Shown: one piece after another, positions 36,218-47,300 of the stretch
How positions within the stretch are numbered: position 1 is the first letter of the stretch
How the letters are laid out: each line of letters opens with the position of its first letter
Source of the DNA: Tubulanus polymorphus
Lineage: Eukaryota > Nemertea > Palaeonemertea > Tubulaniformes > Tubulanidae
DNA: 64,000 nucleotides
NCBI RefSeq assembly: GCF_964204645.1
Contig: NC_134026.1
Span: forward strand, 19,796,650-19,860,649
Direction: 5' to 3'
Position numbers and translations under genes: made by a program
The notes under the pieces: model-generated
The model's database searches: none
Told to the model about the DNA's origin: nothing
Seen by the model: only the letters and a program-made list of their open reading frames with translations

Positions 36218-36400
36218 CTAGGCGACCAGGGACATGATGCCCATATGGGAAGTGGTTAGAAATACTCAACAATCCGACAATTTCAATATTCAATGCCCCT
36301 AGTGAGCATATATAATACCAAATGACCTTGAAACTCACCAAATCATAGAATCTGCAATTTTTACAATTGATTGTGGTAGAAAAATATGCCTAATTTTCGC
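36218..36400. repeat. CCCAAGTGGG-ended element, partial copy
   Basis: CCAGGGACATGATGCCCATA then GGGAAGTGGTTAGAAATACT align with the left side of the elements at 8030 and 29150, followed by one unit ending ATATGCCTAAT. No right terminus is seen. It lies just upstream of the TEP1 start. Confidence 0.55.
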
Positions 36401-36633
36401 ACTACTTATTGTTAAGTTTTGTGTGCTAAGATTGGTTTATATGGAAGAGCTCAGATGACATTCGAGATATGAGATATAACATACGAGATATGAGGAGATG
36501 CAACATACGAGATACGACATAAATGGCATACAAGATACAACTTATTTACAGTACAGGTGTCCATCCGCCAGCGCCTCCTCGCTATATGTTTTTCAATATT
36601 CACTGCATATAAATCGTTTAATATTGATGCGTG

Positions 36634-36910
36634 GGTTTTACTAAAACTATGCACTACTAAAACGAAGACGGAAGACCTATGCACTTTGCGAGACTAAAAC
36701 TACGCGTGACTAAAACGAAGACCGAAGACCTATGAACGCATTTGAAATCATAACTTGGGGCGCTATCTGTATATTCAACCACCTCTTTTGATGAGTATAG
36801 GCAATAGGGACCTACTAGATATAAACATACATAAGGAAACGTAAAATGTTCGGTTAATTTTCTCGGGTGCATAGGTCTTCGTTTTAGTAGTGCATAGTTT
36901 TAGTAACACC
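36634..36910. repeat. MITE with ~45-base terminal inverted repeats
   Basis: GGTTTTACTAAAACTATGCA, CTACTAAAACGAAGAC and GACCTATGCAC at the left are inverted at the right as GTGCATAGGTCTTCGTTTTA and GTAGTGCATAGTTTTAGTAA. A second partial copy of the inner TIR (ACTAAAACGAAGACCGAAGA) sits at 36708. Size 277 bases. Confidence 0.75.
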
Positions 36911-38194
36911 GTACAGTCATCGTCAATTATATGAAAACCAACATAGTCAACATTTTATTCAAACCAGATATCTTTTGGAAAATGGACACACGGACAAAAC
37001 GATTAGGCCATACTATGAACACCCTGGACTTGGCGCGGCGCCAGTGTTCCTCTCCTGCAGGTGATGACAAGTTTTTCAAATTACAAAATTAAAAAGATAT
37101 CAAAGTTCAAAATATTACGCTAGTTCTTGTCTTCCTTGGTCTGAAAACGGCCTGGTGTTCAGGGTCCGGGGTTCCGGTACTGCCTGCGGAAAAACTGCCC
37201 GGCAGGCCGCCCGCCTCTGCCGTACGGCTGGTTTTTTTATTGTCTCAGAAATCAAAATTCTAAAAAAAACTCTGCAGCCGAAACATTCCGGCCCTCTTAG
37301 GCCCCATCTCCGCTGTTTGATACTTCTTCTAATTTACGATTGTATCAAAGACCCCTTGAATTCTTGAATCCTGAAACAACCCGGGAACGGGCCGTACATC
37401 GGTCTGGTCAATCCAGATTAATAGAACTCAAGCGTGCTCTCTCTCAATTGTAGGTTTGTTATCCCCAAGCTAAATTCCATCCCTACCAAGCTACGGGGCA
37501 GACTAGTCCACTAGACCAGCCGTTGAGAGTCGAGACTGGCCAGTTTTTGTATCTAACCGCTGGGCATGCGGCACTGTCTTTCTATACTATGGGTAGGTGT
37601 GATTGCGGCTTAGTAAAACTATTTGGCTATCTTTTTTTTCTGACATCTTTCATGAAAAGGGCCAATGGCTGAAACTGAATACCTTTTATTATAATCGGAG
37701 AATCCAATCTAAGAGATCATTCTCATCAATTATCATGGTCAGTTTTAAAATTGTTTATTGAAAAAACTACAGGAACCACATAAATAAGTCTTTAGCATAA
37801 CACAACACCTCTTACATCCGTAAAGATAAGAGATCTATGGAATCATGAAGTAAAATTTTTCGAGGGAATAAGCGAACCTCCGGAACTTTGCTTATGGTGC
37901 GTTTGCACCCGTCGCAAAAAACATTGTGATAAACAAACTCAGCTGCACTCTGATAGTGCAAGGATCTGGGATTCTGATATTTGATGAATAATTCATTCAA
38001 TACATTTATGTTATCTTAGTATTTCTAATTCATATCCATGTTTCAATTCATTCATTGAAATTCATAGTACACTAAACAAATTCCCTGTGTGTCGGACTTT
38101 AAAAAAAAACTCTTCGGTCATCGGCATTCGTAATATATACATAGGCCTACATAAGATAAAAATCTGCTAATGTACAAATCAAAAGAATCTAAAA

Positions 38195-38290
38195 TCGAGA
38201 ATTTATTTATTCAAACAATCTAAAATATAAAATACACGACGTTTTGATCTCACCCTAGAGACCGTCGCCGGGTAGTGGGTTTTTATCTTA
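38195..38290. repeat. Fragment related to the palindromic element at 21700-21990
   Basis: AAAATCGAGAATTTATTTAT, CACGACGTTTTGATCTCACC, CTAGAGACC and GTAGTGGGTTTTTATC match blocks of the 21.7 kb element in the same order, without the AT tract. Confidence 0.55.
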
Positions 38291-38493
38291 TCCATTCACC
38301 ATGTTTGGGTGTGGTTATCGTAATATACATACATCTTTCATTCTTCATCGAAAACCCTCGATCGAACGCGAAGTTTAACTTGACTAGGCGCAATTCTTAG
38401 GACCAGCAATTTTACTGGGGCCATATATGGCTAACTCAAGAATTTGAATTTTGTACACTCGAAAATGGATTTTGGAATTTGAGGGGTTTTGAT

Positions 38494-39230
38494 TATTCTA
38501 ATACCTAGCAGTTGGTCCTCAAACAACGTCTAGGGCAAAGTGCACATATAAGGTTAGGACGAGGCTTTGAGCGTCTATTTCACCATTTAAAACACCATCA
38601 ACTTACCTCAAACTGATTGTTCTGTAATCAGATGGAAGTTAACTATTGTTTGGGCATAAATTTAAAATCCTAAGTAGCTTGTGACGATCGTAGCAACTCA
38701 AAACTTTTGAATAGTCGCCTCAAAAAATAGTTGAAGTGAAGCAACATAACAAATATAGCGGCTTTTCGTGTTGCATGATGGGAGGGTAAATTACGGATTC
38801 AGACTTAAACTTGGACTGACATTGATGCCAATGCAGATATTATTCTTGTTTCAAATTCTTAAGGTAAAATTCGCCAAAATAAATGCTTTTATCAACAAAA
38901 AATAACATTTAGAGTAATTTTAGAGAGACACATTGAATTTTCACATCTTATCAATTTAGTCTGTATTGGAAATCCCGATTGTGGCAATCAATTCAATTAA
39001 AATCAAATCAATAAATTCTCCGGTTCTGGATTTAAATCATCAAAAGTATTATTATAAAACATGTTTTCAAAGTCAAAAAGGTAACTAATTAATTTATTTG
39101 AGTACAAAGGTTTGATTTGACACTAAAATCAGTTGTTGCATTGCAATAAACAGGATCGAGTTAACCTCTATATGTCAGTTTGGCGTCAGACGTTGTAGGG
39201 AACCGTAACAACGACTGGTATTCGGACTAG
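38494..39230 (-). mobile_element. hAT-like non-autonomous element, copy upstream of SUPV3L1 (inverted)
   Basis: Inverted counterpart of 41808-42545. GGTATTCGGACTAG at its right end and TATTCTAATACC at its left match the other copy's termini. Shared interior blocks include GACGTTGTAGGGAACCGTAA versus GACGTTGTACGGAACCGTAA, and CAACGTCTAGGGC. By eye most bases agree with short gaps. No flanking duplication is preserved. No transposase frame. Confidence 0.75.
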
Positions 39231-40040
39231 TGTCTATTTCAACCTGACTTGAGAGCATTCCGGGTGGCCTAGCTCAGTCAGTATTGTTACTACATACCTG
39301 ATAAAGGTCTTATTAGGACCAGAATGCATTGGCAGCTGACCTTAAATATACCCCAGTGAAGTTCATTACTTGTTCCTTATTCCTTATTCCGTTACTTATT
39401 CAGAATTCAACTCCCAATAAGGAACAAGTAACATGTTACTTGTTCCTTATTCAGATTTTCTTGTTACTTATTCAGAATTCATCTCCCAATAAGGATAAGT
39501 ATAAGTAACATGTTACTTGTTCCTTGTTCCTTATTCAGATTTTCGACTTTACCGGTTCAATTTTCGTTACTTATTGAGAATTCATCTCCCAATAAGGAGC
39601 AAGTTACTTGTTCCTTATTGGGCGGTGAATTCTGAATAAGTAACAAGAAAATCTGATTAAGGAACAAGTAACAAGTGTTACTTGTTCCTTATTGGGAGAT
39701 GAATTCTGAATAAGTAACGAAAATTGAACCGGTAAAGACGAAAATCTGAATAAGTAATATTCATGTCTCCATGCCTACCAACTGAAATTTGATACGTAGG
39801 CATGGAAACATATTGTTAAACTTTCAAATCATGGAGTCACTTCTCTTCATTTAACCCCTTTCAGTGAAGACTTTTTGGATATCCTTCAATACAGTTTCAA
39901 ATGGATTAAAAAATGATGATTTAGGTTGACTGCCTGTCTTTTCTGGTCCTAATAAGACCTTTATCAGGTATGTACTACCAAAAATGAGCGAGCTAGGCCA
40001 CCCGGAATGCTTTCAAGTCAGGTTGAAATAGACATTAGGT
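39228..40040. repeat. Nested palindromic (fold-back) block upstream of SUPV3L1
   Basis: Outer arms of about 95 bases: GTCTATTTCAACCTGACTTG, GCATTCCGGGTGGCCTAGCT and CTGATAAAGGTCTTATTAGG at 39231-39325, inverted at 39942-40036. The interior (39365-39760) alternates TTACTTGTTCCTTATT, GAATTCATCTCCCAATAAGG and CGGTTCAATTTTCGTTACTT with their inverses, so several overlapping hairpins can form. Confidence 0.75.
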
Positions 40041-40044
40041 TTTG

Positions 40045-40481
40045 GAGGATCAAGGGGCTGTAGCCCCGGCGTATTCGGAGCCCAACTTGAATCACCGGAC
40101 CCTTGGTGTCTCACTCTAGAGTGGCCCAGCTTCGCCGAAGCGAGCACCGGCGCGGCTGGCAAGAATGCCAGGTGTAGAGAGCTTATAGTGGTTGATCGAC
40201 AGGGGGTCTCACAAATTACGAAAGACGATGCGATACGGTTTCGAAATCACTGGTGTTGATCAGAGCCGTTGACCTGTCCACTTACTGACTAATGCCCGCT
40301 GGGCAGCCCACCGAATCAGCCACCTTAGATAACCGAAGTTTTCCCAGGTAAAAACTGGAGCACTGAATACGTAGTCACAAACCTGCAATTTGACAATTCC
40401 AATTTGACTGATTCTCACTTGACAGCTCACTGACTGACATCGACAACGACGGTGACTGTCACTGCGCCCCTCCAGTCACTA
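40045..40481. other. GC-richer stretch with four short perfect hairpins
   Basis: In AT-rich surroundings this segment holds, within 118 bases, GGGGCTGTAGCCCC (40054-40067), CACTCTAGAGTG (40112-40123), GCTTCGCCGAAGC (40129-40141) and CTGGCAAGAATGCCAG (40156-40171). It lies between two fold-back blocks. I do not recognise a known RNA or coding frame. Confidence 0.5.
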
Positions 40482-41033
40482 ATGTCTATTTATTAATTGA
40501 TGAGACCTGTTTTTCTGGGATATTTTGCTTACTTTTTGGGGTACATACCTCATTTATGTCTTAACAGAATGCCAAAAATCGCGGACAACAACTGAATATC
40601 CGATATATTTCCAGTTCTGTACCAATTAGATGGATTGGCAAAAAGACTCCTTAAGTCCAGTTGAATGAGAGAGAAAATCTTCCATTTTGTCAAATTTCTT
40701 GGATTTGAACATTGTTACCATGCCTACGCCACCCTGATTTAGTTGTTGAGACCCCACAAGAAAAATAACTTCATTTCGTAGGCATGGTGACAATGTAAAA
40801 ATTCAAGAAATTTGACAAAATGGAGGATTTTCTCTCTCATTCAACTGGACTTAAGGAGTCTTTTTGCCAATCCATCTAATTGGTACAGAACTGGAAATAT
40901 ATCGGATATTCAGTTGTTGTCCGCGATTTTTGGCATTCTGTTAAGACATAAATGAGGTATGTACCCCAAAAAGTAAGCAAAATATCCAAGAAAAACAGGT
41001 CTCATCCATTAATAAATAGACATTAGTCAGCTT
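40482..41033. repeat. Near-perfect hairpin element, ~250-base arms, just upstream of SUPV3L1
   Basis: Left arm from TAATGTCTATTTATTAATTG to TTGTTACCATGCCTACG (to about 40730); right arm from CGTAGGCATGGTGACAATG to AATAAATAGACATTAG. The arms differ at only a few positions and enclose about 45 bases. Its ends share GTCTATTT with the block at 39228-40040. It ends 350 bases before the start codon. Confidence 0.85.
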
Positions 41034-41384
41034 AGAACTGTATTACAATTTACATGGCACTTGAAAATTGATGAGAGTCTAGCTATAAAATGTTCTTACC
41101 CTCTTGATCCTACTACAGACGATATGAATTACACCACCACTACATCAGCCGCACAGTACGACTCACAGCACTGTCAATCATCAGTGCCGGCGCACTTTCG
41201 GTATTTCAGGTACATTGCGCAACATTCACTTCCGCGTTATTGCGTCCGTCCCGTAGTCCGAAACAAGATGGCTGCGCCCATGCACACGATGAAAAATCGA
41301 AAATTTATGTAATTTGTCAAGTTTTTGGCTAGAATACGTCGATCCAACCCCATCTATCGACTCGGTTGAATAGGAAAAGGCAAA
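41034..41384 (+). promoter_or_regulatory. Presumed SUPV3L1 promoter and 5' UTR
   Basis: The only non-repeat sequence between the hairpin element and the ATG. It is relatively GC-rich toward the end (GTTATTGCGTCCGTCCCGTA, CAAGATGGCTGCGCCCATGC). AAGATGGC resembles a YY1 site, common in promoters of mitochondrial and housekeeping genes. No TATA box is seen. Confidence 0.45.
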
Positions 41385-44300
41385 ATGTCGACGTCAATTC
41401 TGAAATTTCACAACGGCAAGATTCTCGGAAGCCGTCAGTTTCGGCTATCGAGATGGGCGAGGATAATTCACAATGTCAATGCTTCGACTTCTTTTAGCAT
41501 CAAATCCTCGTTATTGACTTTGACTCAAGGACGTGTGTTTTCCGTGTTAACTTCGGCCGTGAAACTTCGGCCTCGAAATTGTCATTTGTGCTCGGTTAAT
41601 AAGCACGTTGGGCCGTCTCAAATTTCGCGAAGAACAGTGCGCTATAAATCGGAATCAAAAGACGTCAATTCGTTATTTCAGCCAGCGCCATTTTCAGCTC
41701 AGCAATCAGTGACCGATGTTGAGGTTGGCGCCGATCTGGCTGGACCTCTGAAAAAAGGTACTTTTCTAAAATTTTCTGAGATTATGCAACCTAAGACTGA
41801 GTTAGGCTAGTCTGAATACCAGTCGTTGTTACGGTTCCGTACAACGTCTGACGCTAAAGTATCATATAGAGGTTAACTCCTGTTAATTGCAATGCAACAA
41901 CTGATTTTAGTGTCAAATCAAACCTTTGTACTAGAATAAATAAATTAGTTACCTTGTTGACTTTGAAAACTTGTTTTATAATAAATTTTTTAAATCGCGA
42001 ACCGGAGAATTTATTGATTTGATTTGAATTGAATTGATTGCCACTATCGGGATTGCCAAGTCGGACTAAATTAATAAAATGTGAAAATTCAATATGTCTC
42101 TCTAAAATTACTCTAAATGTTATTTTTTGTTGATAAAACGCATAAATTTTGGTTAATTTTAACCTGTATAATTTGAAACAAGAATAATATCTGCATTGTC
42201 ACCAAGTTTAAGTTTGAATCCGTAATTTACACTCCCATCATGCACCACGAAAAGCCGCCATATTTGTTATGTTGCTTCACTTCAACTGTTTTTTGAGGCG
42301 ACAAGTCAAAAGTTTTGAGCTACTACGATCGTCATAAGCTACTTAGGATTACAAATTTATGCACAATCAATAGTTAACTTCCATCTGATTACAGAACAGT
42401 CAGTTTGAGGTAAGTTGATGGTGTTTTAAGGGGTGAAATAGACGCTCAAAGCCTCGTCCCTCAAAATGAGGGACGAAAATTAACCTTATATGAGCACTTT
42501 CGCCCTAGACGTTGTTTCAGGAACAACGGTTAGGTACTAGACTAGAGTTAGGCCTATGTGTTGAGGAAGTCTCTCTACAAGCCGACACATAGCTCAAGTA
42601 ATGACATTATCTCTATAGCCACTAACTATCTCGAGCATTATTTTGTCTAAGTTTCATTTAATGAACAATTTCATGAGAGATTTAAGATATTTTAGACGTA
42701 CAAACCATTTAATTAGTAAAGTACATTTAATTTGTCCTGGTTTGACTGTATAAAGATTTGCCCTCTGTTTGAATTACTGCTGGTAACTATTCGGCTGAAA
42801 AGTATGCTTTATTTTCCCAGATCAATTGTTGAGGTTGTTGAACCAGTTTTACCGTAGAACGGAGGTAAAGAAGTTAGCTGCGGAATGCGGACTGGACAGT
42901 ACGTATTAATCCACGTTGGAGGACCTATGGTTTCTAAAAAGCAGGAGCTGAAAAGAAAAATTAAAAGCCGTTCCAGTAATAGTTTGAAAAAGACTCGATT
43001 CAGAGATGAGAAAGAAGTTTTCTCATTCCTGCTTTGAATTTCTAGTTCAAAAATGGCAATTTCTGAAGGAAGGTCCAGGATAGTACCTGAAGACCTCCTT
43101 ATATGCGCCCCTGATTGGCCGCTATCCCGAGCAGGAACTGCCCATCTATTTCAACGTAAGGTCTTGGTTTTGATTCATTCCTCATTGTGAAACATTTTTC
43201 TTTCAGATCGGTTGTTCCATCAGGCATACATTAGCTTTCGCAAGTATTGCGTCGAAATGGAAGGACTTCCGGCTGCATTGCATGTAACGCTTAGTGATAT
43301 TATCCAAGGTGCTGGTAAGTTATTCAAGACAAATCAATCCTCGCTTGCCAGGGGTCCGGTATCACTCCCGAACTCGCTTCCACCAGCCCCCTGGCCTCAC
43401 GAAGCGTGATTTCATTACTGGCGCTGTTGCGCGTGACGTCATATATCGATTTGCGAAATACTTCCTTGTTCGGTAAAACGTTTGCTGATTGGTCAATTTA
43501 ACTGGAAAACCAACAGAAGTCTACTGACGGTTTGTTACAAGCGCTGTGATTGGTACGACCAGATTCTGGTCGGCTAGTAACGACTCCAACGACTCGTGAG
43601 GTCAAGGGGTTCGGGGAACAGCTTTAGCGTAGTGGGTTCGAATCCCTTGACCGGTGAAGATGAGACGAATCTTATGTATCCGGCTTGTACGATTTTTTTC
43701 GCGCTGATTATTGAAGGCTTACAAATAAAAATTTTGTGAACCAGGGCGGATTATGCAATGCTACCCACCCCTTCAATGAATCTTTTGATTTCACTGTCAT
43801 CCTTTGTATGAATGAAATAACTACTGCTTAAAAGGTGTAGTTTATTATAAAAAGCTCAAGCATTCAGAAGTTAGTCTAAAATGGAAATTTTAAAGCGCTC
43901 TGAGTCATAATGAGATTTAGCGCTATATAAAAATAAATTTTATTATTATTATTATTATTATGATCGTATGTTTCATGATCAGCAATTTGAAAGATACATT
44001 TAAGTGCTTGGGTTTGCAAATCATGTAGATTTGCTGAACCATGCTTGCAATTTTACCATTTGAAAACCCCCAGCTTTGAGCTACTAGAATGTGCTAAACT
44101 TTAAGAATGTATTCTAGTTTACATAAGATCCTCTTCTCTAGTACAGTAGCGCTCGCTTACTTCGCATAACAAGGTACTGCTGAGATTTCTTCAATTAATG
44201 AAATCCTTGTTATGAATAATTGTTTAAATGGTTTCTGGTTAAATGGACTAAAATAATTAGTTGTACTGTATTAGGCTTAAACTGTATTATTAGCAGACAA

Positions 44301-47300
44301 GCTTGTAACACGATCGAAGCAACAATATTTTCCATTTTCCTAAACATGCAGATTCGTTTTTATTTCAGGTCACGTTGATGACATTTTTCCATATTTTTTG
44401 CAACATGCAAAACATATTTATCCTCATTTGGAATGTATGGATGATTTACGCAAAATCAGTGATCTGCGACATCCAGCTAATTGGTAAATAAACAGAGAGA
44501 TTAAAAACCGACAATGAAACATGTTGAATAGAAAAATGTTAACCAGTAGATTCCATTTATTGCTTTAAATAAAAAATGACTTAGTAATTCGTGGTATCTT
44601 TTAGTTTAATTCTACTATTGACCTTATAAAACCATCATCTCTACCTCAGCCTTGTCTTGAAAGGTTAGAATTTTATGAAAGATCACTCACTGCTTATCAC
44701 TACATATTGTAGCAATTGTGGGCATTTTTATTGTACAATGTATTGCATTGTATATCATTCTGGTATTTTGCATGATTGGTATCATCATGTATTTTACAGG
44801 TACCCCGATGCTCGACAAAAGCAGCGGAAAATCATATTTCATTCAGGCCCGACGAATAGCGGTAAAACATACCACGCGTTGCAAAGATTTATGAATGCCA
44901 AATCCGGTGTTTACTGTGGTCCGCTGAAACTACTGGCATCGGAGGTTTTTCATAAGGCAAATGCTGCCGTAAGTACTATAGCAGGGTGACCACGAATCTG
45001 GAAAACAGGGAAAACACAGGGAAATGATTTTTCTCAGGGAAAACACAGGGATATTGGTAAAATCTGGAAAACACTTTTGTCTCGCACGCGCGTTTTCTTC
45101 GCGAATGTTTACAATTGACTACCTGATTATATATCAAGGATCATATGGTAAGTAATACAAAGTTATAGCGCCACTTTCTAACAAATTTGTAAAATCACAG
45201 CGGAGCTATATCAGACGATAGGCTGCTTGTCTTTTAATTTTATATTTGTCATGGTCTCCATATGACGCCCAGCACAGGGAAAATCAACTTTTCACAGGGA
45301 AAACACAGGGAAAACAGGGAATTTGCAAGTGGGTGGTTTGTGGTCACCCTGTATAATGTTTGCAGGTATTGTCCAGAGGGGTGCATTTGAACTAGCAGCT
45401 TATTCAAAAAGTGCCATATAAAGACTATTATTATCCTTATCATCGTTGTTATTATTATGCAGTCTTTACTGGGTAAACTTAAGTTCCGTAAATGTAAAAT
45501 CATCGGTTATTCCATAAATATGTAACCTGGTTTCTATGCATATATGTATTTTGAACAGTACCTACTATTCTAAGACATTTCCATCCATCTACAGTACCTG
45601 CTATTTTTTGTGATAGATTTTTATGATGGGATTGGGTGTCAAGAGAAATAAAATGTGCTATTCTGATATTTTATTTGAGATTTTTACTTTGCGTATTGAC
45701 TCAAACCTATTTCTGCGCTTAGGGTACGTTGTGTGATCTTGTGACCGGTGAAGAAAGGATTTATGCTGATCCAGAAGGCAATGCATCACCTCACGTGGCT
45801 TGTACTGTGGAAATGTGTAGCGTCATCACACCTTGTAAGTTTGTTATACAGAGTTTTCTGCTATATTCATGGGCTGATCTAGAAAAATTTTATATAAGGC
45901 TCAAAATGGGGTCCCAAAATTAATTCAGATATACGCAATGCATAGGCCTAAACTCAATTCATGATATAGCCCTATATACATGATATCAAAAATACATAAA
46001 GATCTTGATGTAAACTACCTAGTAATATTTGGCATAAATCTTTAATTCAATGTAATTCGCTGTAATTAAATTGTAATAAGCTGTAATAGCTGTAATAACC
46101 ATATAAAACATACGTAATATTTGGCATAAATCTTTGATTCAATGTAATTCGCTGTAATTAAAGTGTAATAAGCTGTAATTGCTGTAATAACCATATAAAA
46201 AATACGTAATATTTGGCATAAATCTGTAATTCAATGTAATTCGCTGTAATCGAGGTGTAATAAGCTGTAATAGCTGTAATAACCAGATAAAACATAGTAA
46301 TATTTGGCATAAATCTGTAATTCAATGTAATTCACTGTAATCGAGGTGTAATAAGCTGTAACAGCTGTAATAACCAGATAAAACCTAGTAATATTTGGCA
46401 TAAATCTGTAATTCAATGTAATTCGCTGTAATCGTGGTGTAATAAGCTGTAACAGCTGTAATAACCAGATAAAACCTAGTAATATTTGGCATAAATCTGT
46501 AATTCAATGTAATTCGCTGTAATTAAAGTGTAATAAGCTGTAATAGTTGTAATAACCAGATAAAACCTAGTAATATTTGGCATAAATCTGTAATTCAAAT
46601 TGAATTAGGCCTACAGATTTATGCCAAATATTACTAGGTTTTATCTGGTTATTACAACTATTACAGCTTATTACACTTTAATTACAGCGAATTACATTGA
46701 ATCAATGTAATTCGCTGTAATTAAAGTGTAATAAGCTGTAACAGCTGTAATAACCAGATAAAACCTAGTAGTATTTGGCATAAATCTGTAATTCAATGTA
46801 ATTCGCTGTAATTAAAGTGTAATAAGCTGTAATAGTTGTAATAACCAGATAAAACATACATAATATTTGGCATAAATTTGTAATTCACTGTAATTCGCTG
46901 TAATTAAAGTGTAATAAGCTGTAATAGCTGTAATAACCAGATAAAACCTAGTAATATTTGGCATAAATCTGTAATTCAATGTAATTCGCTGTAATCGAAG
47001 TGTAATAAGCTGTAATAGTTGTAATAACCAGATAAAACATACGTAATATTTGGCATAAATCTGTAATTCAATGTAATTCGCTGTAATTAAAGTGTAATAA
47101 GCTGTAATAACCAGATAAAACCTAGTAATATTTGGCTTAAATCTGTAATTCAATGTAATTCGCTGTAATCGAGGTGTAATAAGCTGTAATAGTTGTAATA
47201 ACCAGATAAAACATACGTAATATTTGGCATAAATTTGTAATTCAATGTAATTCGCTGTAATTAAAGTGTAATAAGCAGTAATAGCTGTAATAACCAGATA

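Larger units (their letters stand above)
36155..38493. other. TEP1 upstream region: no gene seen, several small repeats
   Basis: Holds the partial repeat at 36218-36400, a degenerate tandem of ACGAGATAYGA-like words (36458-36545), the MITE at 36634-36910 and the GATCTC/ACGACGTTTTGATC fragment at 38195-38290. The segment 37020-37570 is GC-richer (GGCGCGGCGCC, CGGCAGGCCGCCCGCC) but shows no conserved frame. No TATA-like promoter is identified with confidence. Confidence 0.5.

Noticed and set aside
37020-37570. Possible exon or CpG-island gene in the GC-richer stretch
   Set aside because: No frame is long or conserved-looking, and no splice chain connects it to TEP1 or SUPV3L1.
41061-41312. 83-codon plus-strand frame upstream of SUPV3L1
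   Set aside because: It ends before the SUPV3L1 ATG and has no recognisable similarity; likely promoter and 5' UTR.
43600-43652. Functional tRNA gene
   Set aside because: There is no anticodon arm and the A- and B-box words are fused; treated as part of a repeat.
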